The position numbers and the translations under genes are program-made. A DNA stretch of 64,000 nucleotides from Pseudomonas sp. R5-89-07. Its GTDB lineage: Bacteria > Pseudomonadota > Gammaproteobacteria > Pseudomonadales > Pseudomonadaceae. Below the pieces are notes generated by a model. That model saw only the letters and a program-made list of their open reading frames with translations. It was not told where the DNA came from and made no database searches. The stretch's first letter is position 1. Every line of letters begins with the position of its first letter. Positions 38,060 through 46,143 of this stretch are shown here, in pieces. The stretch covers positions 5,642,001-5,706,000 of the forward strand of contig NZ_CP027727.1 of the NCBI RefSeq assembly GCF_003851685.1, in the 5' to 3' direction.

Positions 38060-39412
38060 CTAGAACAGTGGCAGCGAGTAGCTGACGATCAAACGGTTTT
38101 CGTCCTGGGAACGGGTGTTCGCCAGATCGGTGCGCCACATAGCGTTTTTCCAGGCTACGCCGAGGTTCTTCAGCGGGCCTTCCGGAATCACGTAGGCAAC
38201 AGTGATGTCACGTTCCCACTCGGATTGGCCGGTGGTTTCAGTACGTGCAGCGGTGTTGGCGATGGTGTCGATGTCGCTACCTTTGAGGTAAACAACGCCA
38301 GCAGTCAGGCCAGGTACACCTACCTTGGCGAAGTCATAAGCGTAACGAGCTTGCCAGGTACGCTCGCCAGCACGGGCGAATTTCTGGATCTGCATGTCGG
38401 TAGTCAGGTAAGCCGACGAGCCGTCACCCTGGTTCAGCCAAGGGAAGTCGCTGCTGCCATTGCTGACTTGGTAACCGCCGCCAAAGGTATGGCCGGCCAC
38501 CGTGTACAGGAACAGGCCGCTGTACAGGTTGTTGTCGACTTTACCCTTACCAGCACGGAAACCGTTGTAGTTACCGTTGGTGTAGTAGCTGGAAGTATTA
38601 CCGTTCAGGCCGTCGTCAGAGCTGTTGAAATAACGCAGGTCAGACTTCAATACGCCCGGGCCAATCGACCAGTTATGGGTCAGACCCAGGAAGTGCTGCT
38701 TGTAGAAGTCTTCCAGGTTGCCGTAGTAATACTGTGCAGTCAGGTCTTTGGTGAGCTTGTAGTCACCACCGGCGTAGTAGAACTTGTTGACGAACTTGCC
38801 TGCGGTGTAGTTGGAACCACCGTTGGCACCACCCAGCGACAAACCTTCGTTGTTGCTGGAGTTACGGCCTTTGGCATGCTCGATCTGACCGGCAACCAGG
38901 GTCAAATCCTTGATATCGTTTGTAGTGATCTGGCCACCCTGGAAGGTTTGCGGCAGCAGACGACCATCGTTGGTCACGATAACTGGCAGCTTAGGCTGCA
39001 AGGTGCCCAGCTTCAGTTCGGTTTGGGAAATCTTCACCTTGCCGGTCACGCCCAGGCTGGCGAAATCGTTGACTGCGCGGTTGCCGTCGCTTGGGAACAC
39101 AGTACCGCCGGACGAAGTACCGGCGATGTTACCGCTGGTGCCACGGCCAGAATCGAGGCGCACACCGTACAAGCCGATGGCGTCAACGCCGAACTGAACG
39201 GTGCCTTGGGTATAACCCGAAATGAAGCGCAGATCGAAGCCTTGGCCCCATTCTTCGTTCTTGTTCGCACCGGCGCCATCACGGTTATCGGTGTTGATGT
39301 AAAAGTTACGCAGACCCAGTGTGGCCTTGCTGTCTTCGATGAAACCGGCAGCGCCTGCTTGCTGGGCGATTGCGCCCAACGCTACAGCCACAGCCAAGGT
39401 GGACTTCTTCAT
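38060..39412 (-). CDS. OprD-family outer-membrane porin (OprE/OprD-like)
   Basis: A 450-residue porin: signal peptide 1-22 (QQAGAAG), then AGFIEDSKATLGLRNFYINTDNRDG, the family opening. Long alternating beta strands and a terminal YSLPLF with C-terminal Phe follow. OprD porins pass specific amino acids or carboxylates. The neighbours (ssu/lsfA on one side, divergent tauA on the other) suggest, but do not show, uptake of sulfur compounds. Preceded by a 370-bp AT-rich regulatory region shared with tauA. Confidence 0.9.
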   Translation of the reverse strand: MKKSTLAVAVALGAIAQQAGAAGFIEDSKATLGLRNFYINTDNRDGAGANKNEEWGQGFDLRFISGYTQGTVQFGVDAIGLYGVRLDSGRGTSGNIAGTSSGGTVFPSDGNRAVNDFASLGVTGKVKISQTELKLGTLQPKLPVIVTNDGRLLPQTFQGGQITTNDIKDLTLVAGQIEHAKGRNSSNNEGLSLGGANGGSNYTAGKFVNKFYYAGGDYKLTKDLTAQYYYGNLEDFYKQHFLGLTHNWSIGPGVLKSDLRYFNSSDDGLNGNTSSYYTNGNYNGFRAGKGKVDNNLYSGLFLYTVAGHTFGGGYQVSNGSSDFPWLNQGDGSSAYLTTDMQIQKFARAGERTWQARYAYDFAKVGVPGLTAGVVYLKGSDIDTIANTAARTETTGQSEWERDITVAYVIPEGPLKNLGVAWKNAMWRTDLANTRSQDENRLIVSYSLPLF

Positions 39413-39782
39413 GTACCGCTCCTCTCATTTCTAATTTTTGTATTTCTTTGGTCTCGGGTCTGACGCCCTCGATCCACAGATGCGCGATTAGCGCCAGATA
39501 GTGACTACCAAGTCAATCGTAACCTTGTGTGTCTACTACCTTCGTCTAATCGCAGTCGATTTGGTCCCTGCAGGGTAATGAGTTTTTCATACACCCAAAA
39601 AGAATTGTTTCATTCTTTTTCATACGATTCAGGAATAAGCGCATCCATGAGACGGGTAGGTCAGGTTAGACGAACCGTTCCATAAGCTAATTCCTAAAAG
39701 GTATTTACTGCTGCTTTTTTAGATCGATTAGTGTTGACGTTCGGTTGCATACGTCACTCACGATCAAAAAGGCGACGCCATC
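39413..39782. other. Divergent regulatory region between porin and tauA
   Basis: 370 bp, markedly AT-rich, with no gene. It holds a perfect 9-bp inverted repeat with 6-bp spacer (39597-39620), a 10-bp direct repeat TTTTTCATAC (39583-39592 and 39616-39625), and a TTGACG -35-like hexamer near 39733. Confidence 0.7.
39597..39620. promoter_or_regulatory. Operator-like inverted repeat
   Basis: AAAAAGAAT, 6-nt spacer, ATTCTTTTT: perfect dyad. A direct repeat TTTTTCATAC occurs with its copies 33 bp apart (about three helical turns), the second overlapping the dyad. This is the kind of layout used by LysR-type activators such as CysB, but the protein is not identified. Confidence 0.5.
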
Positions 39783-40769
39783 ATGGCCAAACGCACATCC
39801 TCCCGTCAATTTGTTACAGTTTTTGTATCGGTATTACTTTCTTTTGGTGTCAACGCGGCCGACCTGACTGTCGGCTACCAGACCGGCATCGACCCCAGCA
39901 AAGTCCCCCAGGCCGACGGCCTTTACGAAAAAGCCATTGGCGAAAAGATCGATTGGCGCCGGTTCAACAGTGGCCCGGAAGTGGTTACGGCCATTGCCTC
40001 CGGCGATGTGCAAATCGGCAACCTGGGTTCCAGCCCGCTCGCAGCGGCCGCTTCACGCAACTTGCCGATTGTGGCGTTTATCGTATCGGCACAAATCAAC
40101 GCTTCTGAAGCCCTGGTGGTGCGTAACGGCAGCGGTATCGACAAACCCTCCGACCTGATCGGCAAGACCATCGCCACGCCGTTCGTCTCCACCTCCCATT
40201 ACAGCCTGCTGGGTGCACTCAAGCATTGGGGGCTGGACACCAAGCAAGTCAAAGTCGTGAACCTGCAACCCGCCGAAATTGCCGCCGCGTGGAAACGTGG
40301 CGATATCGACGGTGCCTTCGTGTGGTCACCGGCTCTCGGCGAGATTCGCAAGACCGGAAAAACCCTGACAGACGCGGCGCAGGTGGGTCAGTGGGGTGCG
40401 CCAACTTTCGAAGTGTGGGTGGCGCGCAAGGATTTCGCCGAAAAACACCCTGACGTAGTGGCCAGGTTTGCCAAGGTCACGCTGGACGCTTTTGCCGACT
40501 ACGCCGCGCACAAGGACAGCTGGACGGTGGATTCCGAACCGGTACAGAAAATCGCCAAACTGACAGGTTCGAACGCCACCGACATTCCCGAATTGCTGGC
40601 CGGCAGCACTTTCCCCGATGCACAGGCGCAACAGAGCGAAGCGCTGCTCAAGGGCGGCACGGCGAAGGCGATTGGGGAGACGGCGAAGTTCTTGAAGGAG
40701 CAAGGCAAGGTCGAAACGGTGCTGCCGGACTATTCGGCGTATGTGACTGACAAATACATCAAAGACTGA
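39783..40769 (+). CDS. tauA: Taurine ABC transporter substrate-binding protein
   Basis: A 328-residue periplasmic binding protein: signal peptide 1-25 (SFGVNAAD), then TauA-type blocks LTVGYQTGIDPSKVPQADGLYEKAIG, RRFNSGPEVVTAIASGDVQIGNLGSSPLAAAAS and WKRGDIDGAFVWSPALGEI. It should bind taurine and deliver it to TauBC, but tauBCD do not follow: a REPIN and the argA 3' end come next. It therefore depends on a transporter encoded elsewhere or on SsuBC. Confidence 0.92.
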   Translation: MAKRTSSRQFVTVFVSVLLSFGVNAADLTVGYQTGIDPSKVPQADGLYEKAIGEKIDWRRFNSGPEVVTAIASGDVQIGNLGSSPLAAAASRNLPIVAFIVSAQINASEALVVRNGSGIDKPSDLIGKTIATPFVSTSHYSLLGALKHWGLDTKQVKVVNLQPAEIAAAWKRGDIDGAFVWSPALGEIRKTGKTLTDAAQVGQWGAPTFEVWVARKDFAEKHPDVVARFAKVTLDAFADYAAHKDSWTVDSEPVQKIAKLTGSNATDIPELLAGSTFPDAQAQQSEALLKGGTAKAIGETAKFLKEQGKVETVLPDYSAYVTDKYIKD

Positions 40770-40779
40770 ATGCAGTTAA

Positions 40780-40870
40780 ATGTGGGAGGGGGCTTGCCCC
40801 CGATTGCGGTTTGTCAGCGACTTATGAGTTAACTGACCCACTGCTATCGGGGGCAAGCCCCCTCCCACAT
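40780..40870. repeat. REPIN between tauA and argA
   Basis: Canonical paired REPs starting 10 bp after the tauA stop, between convergent genes. It occupies the place where tauB would be expected. Confidence 0.9.
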
Positions 40871-40899
40871 TTGGATAGGTGTGGTTTGTTGGACCGGGG

Positions 40900-42198
40900 T
40901 TACAGGGCCTTCTCGAAAATTTTCGAGTTACGCTGATAGTTGTACAGCGACGCCCGCGCCGACGGCAGGCGGTCCACGCTGCTGGGCACAAAGCCGCGCT
41001 CACGAAACCAGTGGGCAGTGCGGGTGGTGAGGACGAACAAAGTCTTCAAGCCCTGGGCCCGGGCACGGGTTTCGATGCGTTCCAGCAACACATCGCCACG
41101 TGCGCCATGCCGGTATTCCGGGTTTACCGCCAGGCACGCCAGCTCACCCGCATCCGAATCGGCGATCTGATACAACGCCGCGCAGGCGATGATCATGCCT
41201 TCGCGTTCCACCACGCTGAACTGCTCGATCTCACGCTCGAGCACTTCGCGGGAACGACGCACCAGGATGCCCTGCTCTTCCAGCGGGCTGATCAGGTCGA
41301 GCAAGCCACCGACGTCTTCAATCGCCGCCTCGCGCACCAGTTCGAATTGCTCCTGGGCGACCAGCGTACCGCCGCCGTCGCGGGTGAACAGTTCGGTGAG
41401 CAAGGCGCCGTCTTCGGCGTAGCTCACAATATGGCTGCGCCCCACGCCACCACGGCAGGCTTCGGCGGCGGCATCGAGCAGCTCCGCCTGATAGTTGCTG
41501 CCCAGGCGCTGCAGGTGCGCCGGCACTTGTTGCGGACGCAACTCACGCACCAGTCGACCGTTTTCATCGATCAGGCCCAGGTCGGCGCCGAACAGCAGCA
41601 ATTTGTCGGCACCCAGGTCAATGGCGGCTCGGGTGGCAACGTCTTCGCAGGCCAGGTTGAAAATTTCACCGGTGGGCGAATACCCCAACGGCGACAGCAA
41701 GACGATGGAGCGCTCGTCCAGCAAACGGTTGATGCCCTTGCGGTCGACCCGGCGTACTTCGCCGGTGTGGTGGTAGTCCACGCCTTCGAGCACACCGATC
41801 GGCCGTGCGGTGACCAGGTTGCCGCTGGCCACCCGCAGGCGCGAGCCCTGCATGGGCGATGAGGCCATGTCCATGGACAGGCGCGCTTCGATGGCGATAC
41901 GCAAGTGCCCCACGGCGTCGATCACGCACTCGAGCGTCGCCGCATCGGTAATGCGCAAGCCTTCGTGATACGCCGGGGTCAGGCCGCGTGCTTCAAGGCG
42001 CGCTTCAATTTGCGGACGCGAGCCGTGCACCAGCACCAGGCGCACCCCCAGGCTGTGCAGCAACACCAGGTCGTGAACGATATTGCCGAAGTTGGGGTGT
42101 TCCACACCATCGCCGGGCAGCATGACCACAAAGGTGCAGTCGCGGTGGGCGTTGATGTAGGGCGAAGCGTGACGAAGCCAATTAACGTATTCGGGCAT
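40900..42198 (-). CDS. argA: N-acetylglutamate synthase
   Basis: A 432-residue two-domain enzyme: N-terminal amino-acid-kinase fold (about 20-290, binding arginine: LVLVHGSRPQIEARLEARGL, ERSIVLLSPLGYSPTGEIFN) and C-terminal GNAT acetyltransferase (about 295-432: ACLAVNPEYRHGARGDVLLERIE). It makes N-acetylglutamate, the first committed step of arginine synthesis, with arginine feedback. The argE gene lies 137 bp upstream on the same strand. Confidence 0.95.
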   Translation of the reverse strand: MPEYVNWLRHASPYINAHRDCTFVVMLPGDGVEHPNFGNIVHDLVLLHSLGVRLVLVHGSRPQIEARLEARGLTPAYHEGLRITDAATLECVIDAVGHLRIAIEARLSMDMASSPMQGSRLRVASGNLVTARPIGVLEGVDYHHTGEVRRVDRKGINRLLDERSIVLLSPLGYSPTGEIFNLACEDVATRAAIDLGADKLLLFGADLGLIDENGRLVRELRPQQVPAHLQRLGSNYQAELLDAAAEACRGGVGRSHIVSYAEDGALLTELFTRDGGGTLVAQEQFELVREAAIEDVGGLLDLISPLEEQGILVRRSREVLEREIEQFSVVEREGMIIACAALYQIADSDAGELACLAVNPEYRHGARGDVLLERIETRARAQGLKTLFVLTTRTAHWFRERGFVPSSVDRLPSARASLYNYQRNSKIFEKAL

Positions 42199-42335
42199 AA
42201 CACCTGGGCCTGTAATAAAAAGCAGCCAAAAAAAGGATCAATCGTGAAAGCGCACAGCGGGCTGATGGTTATCGTCGGAACAGGCTTGGCGACACGCTCA
42301 CTCTCCTTTGTATGTACGAACAGGCGGGGGTTAAT

Positions 42336-43484
42336 TTATGCAGGTTTCAGGCAGTAATGTTCGATCAGTTCCCGCAATAGACGCACTGTAGGCGCCAAGC
42401 GTGACATTTCGAGGTATTCGCCCGGCTGGTGCGCACAGGCAATATCGCCAGGGCCGAGCACCAGGGTTTCACAACCAAGGCGCTGAAGATAAGGCGCTTC
42501 GGTGCCGAACGCCACTGCTTCGGCACGATGGCCGGTCAAACGCTCCGCCACCCGCACCAACTCGGCGCCTTCGGGTTGCTCGAAGGGCGGTACTTCGGGA
42601 AACAGCGGCGCGTAATCGATCTTGACCTTGTGGCGCTCGGCCAGGGGCTCGAGTTTTTGCCGAATGGCGGCGCGCAGCACCGCAGGGTCCATGCCCGGCA
42701 GAGGGCGCAGGTCGAACTCCAGGGAGCACTGGCCGCAGATGCGGTTGGGGTTGTCGCCGCCATGGATGCAGCCGAAGTTCAGGGTCGGCTGTGGCACGCT
42801 GAATTGCGGGTTGCGGTATTCGCGCTGCCAGGCAAGGCGCAAACCGCGAAGTTCGCCGATGGCGTCGTGCATGGCTTCCAGGGCGCTATGGCCCAGGCTT
42901 GGGTCCGACGAGTGGCCGCTGCGGCCAAGGATGTCGATGCGTTCCATCATCACGCCTTTGTGCAGACGGATCGGCTTGAGCCCGGTGGGTTCACCGATCA
43001 CCGCCGCCCGGCCCAACGGCCGCCCCGCCTCGGCCAGCGCCCGGGCGCCGGACATGGAGCTTTCTTCATCGCAGGTGGCGAGAATCAGCAGCGGTTGCTT
43101 GAAGGGTTGGTCGAGCAGCGGCAACACCGCTTCAATCGCCAGCGCAAAAAAACCCTTCATGTCGCAACTGCCCAAGCCTACCCAGCGGCCGTCGACTTCC
43201 GTCAGCTTGAGCGGGTCGGTTTTCCACAGCGCCGCGTCGTAAGGCACCGTGTCGCTATGGCCGGCCAGTACCAGGCCACCGGGGCCACTGCCAAAACTGG
43301 CGAGCAGGTTGAACTTGCCGGGGCTGACCTGCTGGATGTCGATGGAGAAGCCCAGGTCGCCCAGCCAGGTGGCGAGCAGATCGATCACCGGGCGGTTGGT
43401 CTGGTCGATGGACGCTTGAGTGCAACTGACCGACGGCGCGGCAATCAGCGCGGCGAACTGCTCTTTCATGGACGGTAACGGCAT
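42336..43484 (-). CDS. argE: Acetylornithine deacetylase
   Basis: A 382-residue M20 metallopeptidase-fold enzyme releasing acetate from N-acetylornithine. Metal-site blocks are LAGHSDTVPYD (His/Asp), GSCDMKGFFAL (Asp), ATCDEESSMSGAR (Glu pair), and the final His in CAHQPGEYLEM. Start at MPLPSMKEQF; the much longer upstream open frame is a shadow of the divergent CYTH/CHAD gene. Pseudomonas also has argJ, so ArgE here may be auxiliary. Confidence 0.92.
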   Translation of the reverse strand: MPLPSMKEQFAALIAAPSVSCTQASIDQTNRPVIDLLATWLGDLGFSIDIQQVSPGKFNLLASFGSGPGGLVLAGHSDTVPYDAALWKTDPLKLTEVDGRWVGLGSCDMKGFFALAIEAVLPLLDQPFKQPLLILATCDEESSMSGARALAEAGRPLGRAAVIGEPTGLKPIRLHKGVMMERIDILGRSGHSSDPSLGHSALEAMHDAIGELRGLRLAWQREYRNPQFSVPQPTLNFGCIHGGDNPNRICGQCSLEFDLRPLPGMDPAVLRAAIRQKLEPLAERHKVKIDYAPLFPEVPPFEQPEGAELVRVAERLTGHRAEAVAFGTEAPYLQRLGCETLVLGPGDIACAHQPGEYLEMSRLAPTVRLLRELIEHYCLKPA

Positions 43485-43641
43485 GCGCGGTCTCCAACTT
43501 CCCGGATGAACCCCACTATAGAGCCATCTGCACGACACAATAAACCGTTGCGGCACGTTGCCGGGCTCAGTCCTGTACACTGCACGACCTTGGCAGCCAC
43601 ACTTTTCCCCGGCTGCGCTCCCGATCCTGGATTTTCCGGCC

Positions 43642-45009
43642 ATGCAGAAAGAAACCGAAATCAAGCTCCGCGTCAGCCGCGAAACACTCGCCGCGCTGCG
43701 TGAGCACCCGCTACTGAAAAAACGCAACAAAAGTGGCTGGGAACGCCGTGAGTTGATGAACCAGTACTTCGACACCCCCGAACGCGACCTGGCCCAAGCC
43801 AAGGTGGCCCTGCGCCTGCGCAAGGACGGTGACGACATCATCCAGACCCTCAAGACCCGCGGCCAGAGCGTCGCCGGCTTGTCGGAACGTAACGAATACA
43901 ACTGGGAACTGCCCAAAGCCAAGCTCGACGTGAAGAAACTCGACGGCGAATGCTGGCCCGAGCAACTGGCCGAGCTGGACAAAAAGACCCTCAAGCCGAT
44001 CTTTACCACCGACTTCGTGCGCGAACGCGCCGAAATCGCCTGGGGTCGCGGCAAGGCCAAGGTAGTGATCGAAGCCGCCCTGGACCTGGGCCATGTGGTG
44101 GTCGGCAAGCAGAAGGAAGAAATCTGCGAGCTGGAACTGGAACTGCGCGAAGGCGAACCGGCCGCCCTGCTGGAACTGGCCGCCGAGCTGGCTGCGACCC
44201 TGGCGCTGATGCCGTGCGATATCAGCAAGGCTGAACGTGGCTATCGCCTGCATGACGCCAGCAGCTATTCCTTGAGCTTGCCGGCACCGCAGATCCACGC
44301 CGAAATGCCGTTGGACGATGCCTTCGCCGCAATCATGTGGCACCTGCTGGGCAGCAGCCAGCGCCTGGCCGAACAATATCGCTTCAATGGCCACTGGCGC
44401 CTGCTGCAGGATTGGGTCGAGAACCTCGGCGAATTGCGCGCCATGATCGGCAGCCTCGGCCAGGCCGCGCCGCGTCAGTCCACCAGCGAGCTGCGCAGTG
44501 CTTTGGACGCGTTGCTGGAAGACTGGCGCCCGCTGGTGCAGGCCGGTGACGACGATGAAGACATTCGCAAAGCCGCACCTGAACAGTTCGCTGAAGAACT
44601 GCAGGACGTGCGCTGGGGCCTGTTCTCCCTGAACACCTCACGCTGGCTGCTGGCCCGCACCTGGACCGCCGAGCGCAACGTGCGTGGCAACCGCCAGGGT
44701 GGCGCGCAGATCACCAACTGGCTGCCGCGCCTGCTGGCCGACGACGCCGTCGCCTTGCAACTGCAGCGCTACCAGCAGCAGCCGGAAGACCTGGCCGAGC
44801 AATTGCCGCGTATCGAACGCATCCAGGCCTGGCTGCACCATGCGCGTCAGGTGGTGGAAATCCCGGAACTGGACCGTTTGTACGGCGAACTGAACAAGTT
44901 GGCGCACCTGGCTAACCAGCCGATTACCGATGAGTCGCTGGATGCGCGGATGCATCAGGCGATTGCGGTTTATCAGAATCGTGCCTGGAAGATGCTTCTG
45001 CGCCTGTAA
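43642..45009 (+). CDS. CYTH and CHAD domain protein (inorganic triphosphatase-like)
   Basis: A 455-residue protein. The N-terminal CYTH domain carries the ExExK motif (E4-T-E6-I-K8) and alternating charged strands of the triphosphate tunnel, as in the YgiF triphosphatase. The C-terminal CHAD domain (about 230-455) is helix-rich with conserved His/Arg-type residues for polyphosphate binding. It likely hydrolyses inorganic triphosphate. Divergent from argE; ATG chosen because it begins the CYTH signature. Confidence 0.9.
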   Translation: MQKETEIKLRVSRETLAALREHPLLKKRNKSGWERRELMNQYFDTPERDLAQAKVALRLRKDGDDIIQTLKTRGQSVAGLSERNEYNWELPKAKLDVKKLDGECWPEQLAELDKKTLKPIFTTDFVRERAEIAWGRGKAKVVIEAALDLGHVVVGKQKEEICELELELREGEPAALLELAAELAATLALMPCDISKAERGYRLHDASSYSLSLPAPQIHAEMPLDDAFAAIMWHLLGSSQRLAEQYRFNGHWRLLQDWVENLGELRAMIGSLGQAAPRQSTSELRSALDALLEDWRPLVQAGDDDEDIRKAAPEQFAEELQDVRWGLFSLNTSRWLLARTWTAERNVRGNRQGGAQITNWLPRLLADDAVALQLQRYQQQPEDLAEQLPRIERIQAWLHHARQVVEIPELDRLYGELNKLAHLANQPITDESLDARMHQAIAVYQNRAWKMLLRL

Positions 45010-45015
45010 GATCGC

Positions 45016-45113
45016 CATCGGGGGCAAGCCCCCTCCCACATATAACTGCATTCCAAAGTAGGAACTCGGTCAACTGTGGGAGGGGCGGTGCGACGATTCG
45101 ACTCGCCCCCGAT
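45016..45113. repeat. REP pair, canonical plus insert form
   Basis: Canonical arm at 45016-45041 and insert form (TGTGGGAGGGGC + GGTGCGACGATTCGAC + TCGCCCCCGAT) at 45075-45113. It starts 7 bp after the CYTH/CHAD stop. Confidence 0.87.
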
Positions 45114-45126
45114 GAGGCCGGACCTG

Positions 45127-45597
45127 CTAGCGCAACACTGGCAGGCTGGTGGTGGATTTGATCTCAGACAGCGCCACAATCGAATTGACCTCCTGAATCC
45201 CCGGCACCATCGACAACTTGTCGAAGAAAAACCGCTCATACGCCTCGATGTCCGACGCCACAATGCGCAACAGAAAGTCCACCGCCCCCATCAGCACGTA
45301 GCACTCCAGCACTTCCGGAAAGCCACGAATCGCTTCGGTGAACTCGGTGAAGTTGGACCGTCCGTGGGCGTTGAGTTTGACCTCGGCGAAAATCTGCGTA
45401 TTGAGCCCGATCTTCTTGCGGTCCAGCAAAGTGACCTGGCCGCGGATCACGCCTTCCTCCTTGAGCCGCTGGATACGCCGCCAGCACGGTGACTGCGAAA
45501 GTCCGACCTGCTCGGCGATCTGTGCGCTGGAGAGCGAAGCGTCCTCTTGAAGCAGGGCCAGGATGCGGCGGTCGTATACGTCCAGCTCGCTGTGCAT
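45127..45597 (-). CDS. Lrp/AsnC-family transcriptional regulator
   Basis: A 156-residue regulator with N-terminal helix-turn-helix (RILALLQEDASLSSAQIAEQVGLSQSPCWRRIQRLKEEGVI) and a C-terminal RAM/ligand domain (FPEVLECYVLMGAVDFLLRIVASDIEAYERFF). Such proteins sense amino acids and often control a divergent gene. An ACT-like protein is encoded divergently with 127 bp between starts. The ATG at 45597 is chosen for AAAGG upstream. Confidence 0.9.
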   Translation of the reverse strand: MHSELDVYDRRILALLQEDASLSSAQIAEQVGLSQSPCWRRIQRLKEEGVIRGQVTLLDRKKIGLNTQIFAEVKLNAHGRSNFTEFTEAIRGFPEVLECYVLMGAVDFLLRIVASDIEAYERFFFDKLSMVPGIQEVNSIVALSEIKSTTSLPVLR

Positions 45598-45724
45598 AGA
45601 AATACCTTTTAACTCGTTCAATTTGAATTATGTGATTCGATTACACGCTAATACAGGCGATTTTAGATAAGAAATCTCCCGGATTGAATGTAAAAATTTC
45701 TCCAGTCGAATCTGGAGAATCAGC

Positions 45725-46063
45725 ATGCATGCCGTCGAAACCGTTCACTGTGTTACCCGCGTCGATGCATGGGCGGTCGATAGCCTTCACTGCGAGGCGC
45801 AGTATCAGATCGTCGCGCAGGCAGAACCGGATGTGTTGTGCCGGGTGCTGAATTATTTCGCGCTGCAATTTCTCACGCCCCGACAGGTAAGCATGAACAG
45901 GGAAGACGACCTGTTGCGCATCGACATCGTGATCGACGGCCTGAGCTGGCACCGCGCCCAGGTGATCGGTGAAAAGTTTCGAAACCTGATCAGCGTGTGC
46001 TCCGTGGAGTTGTGGCCGGCGGATGGCGTGCGGCCTCAAGCCGTGGCGGCGACGTTCGGGTAA
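45725..46063 (+). CDS. Small ACT-like domain protein
   Basis: A 112-residue soluble protein I cannot name. Its middle (VLCRVLNYFALQFLTPRQVSMNRED...LLRIDIVIDGLSWHRAQVIGEKFRNLISVCSVEL) has the beta-alpha-beta-beta-alpha-beta rhythm and the closing V-x-V of small ACT domains, as in the regulatory subunit of acetolactate synthase. No catalytic motif is seen. With a divergent Lrp-type regulator it may sense an amino acid. Treat the fold as inference. Confidence 0.6.
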   Translation: MHAVETVHCVTRVDAWAVDSLHCEAQYQIVAQAEPDVLCRVLNYFALQFLTPRQVSMNREDDLLRIDIVIDGLSWHRAQVIGEKFRNLISVCSVELWPADGVRPQAVAATFG

Positions 46064-46143
46064 AAGCCTGCAACACAGGCGCAGGGAGGATTTTCAGGTG
46101 CTGGCTAGGCTGGGATTACACCCGACGCCAACCAGGAAACATC

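Noticed and set aside
43485..44228. Long upstream extension of the argE reading frame
   Set aside because: It lies antisense to the CYTH/CHAD gene and has no family motif; the M20 domain starts at 43484.
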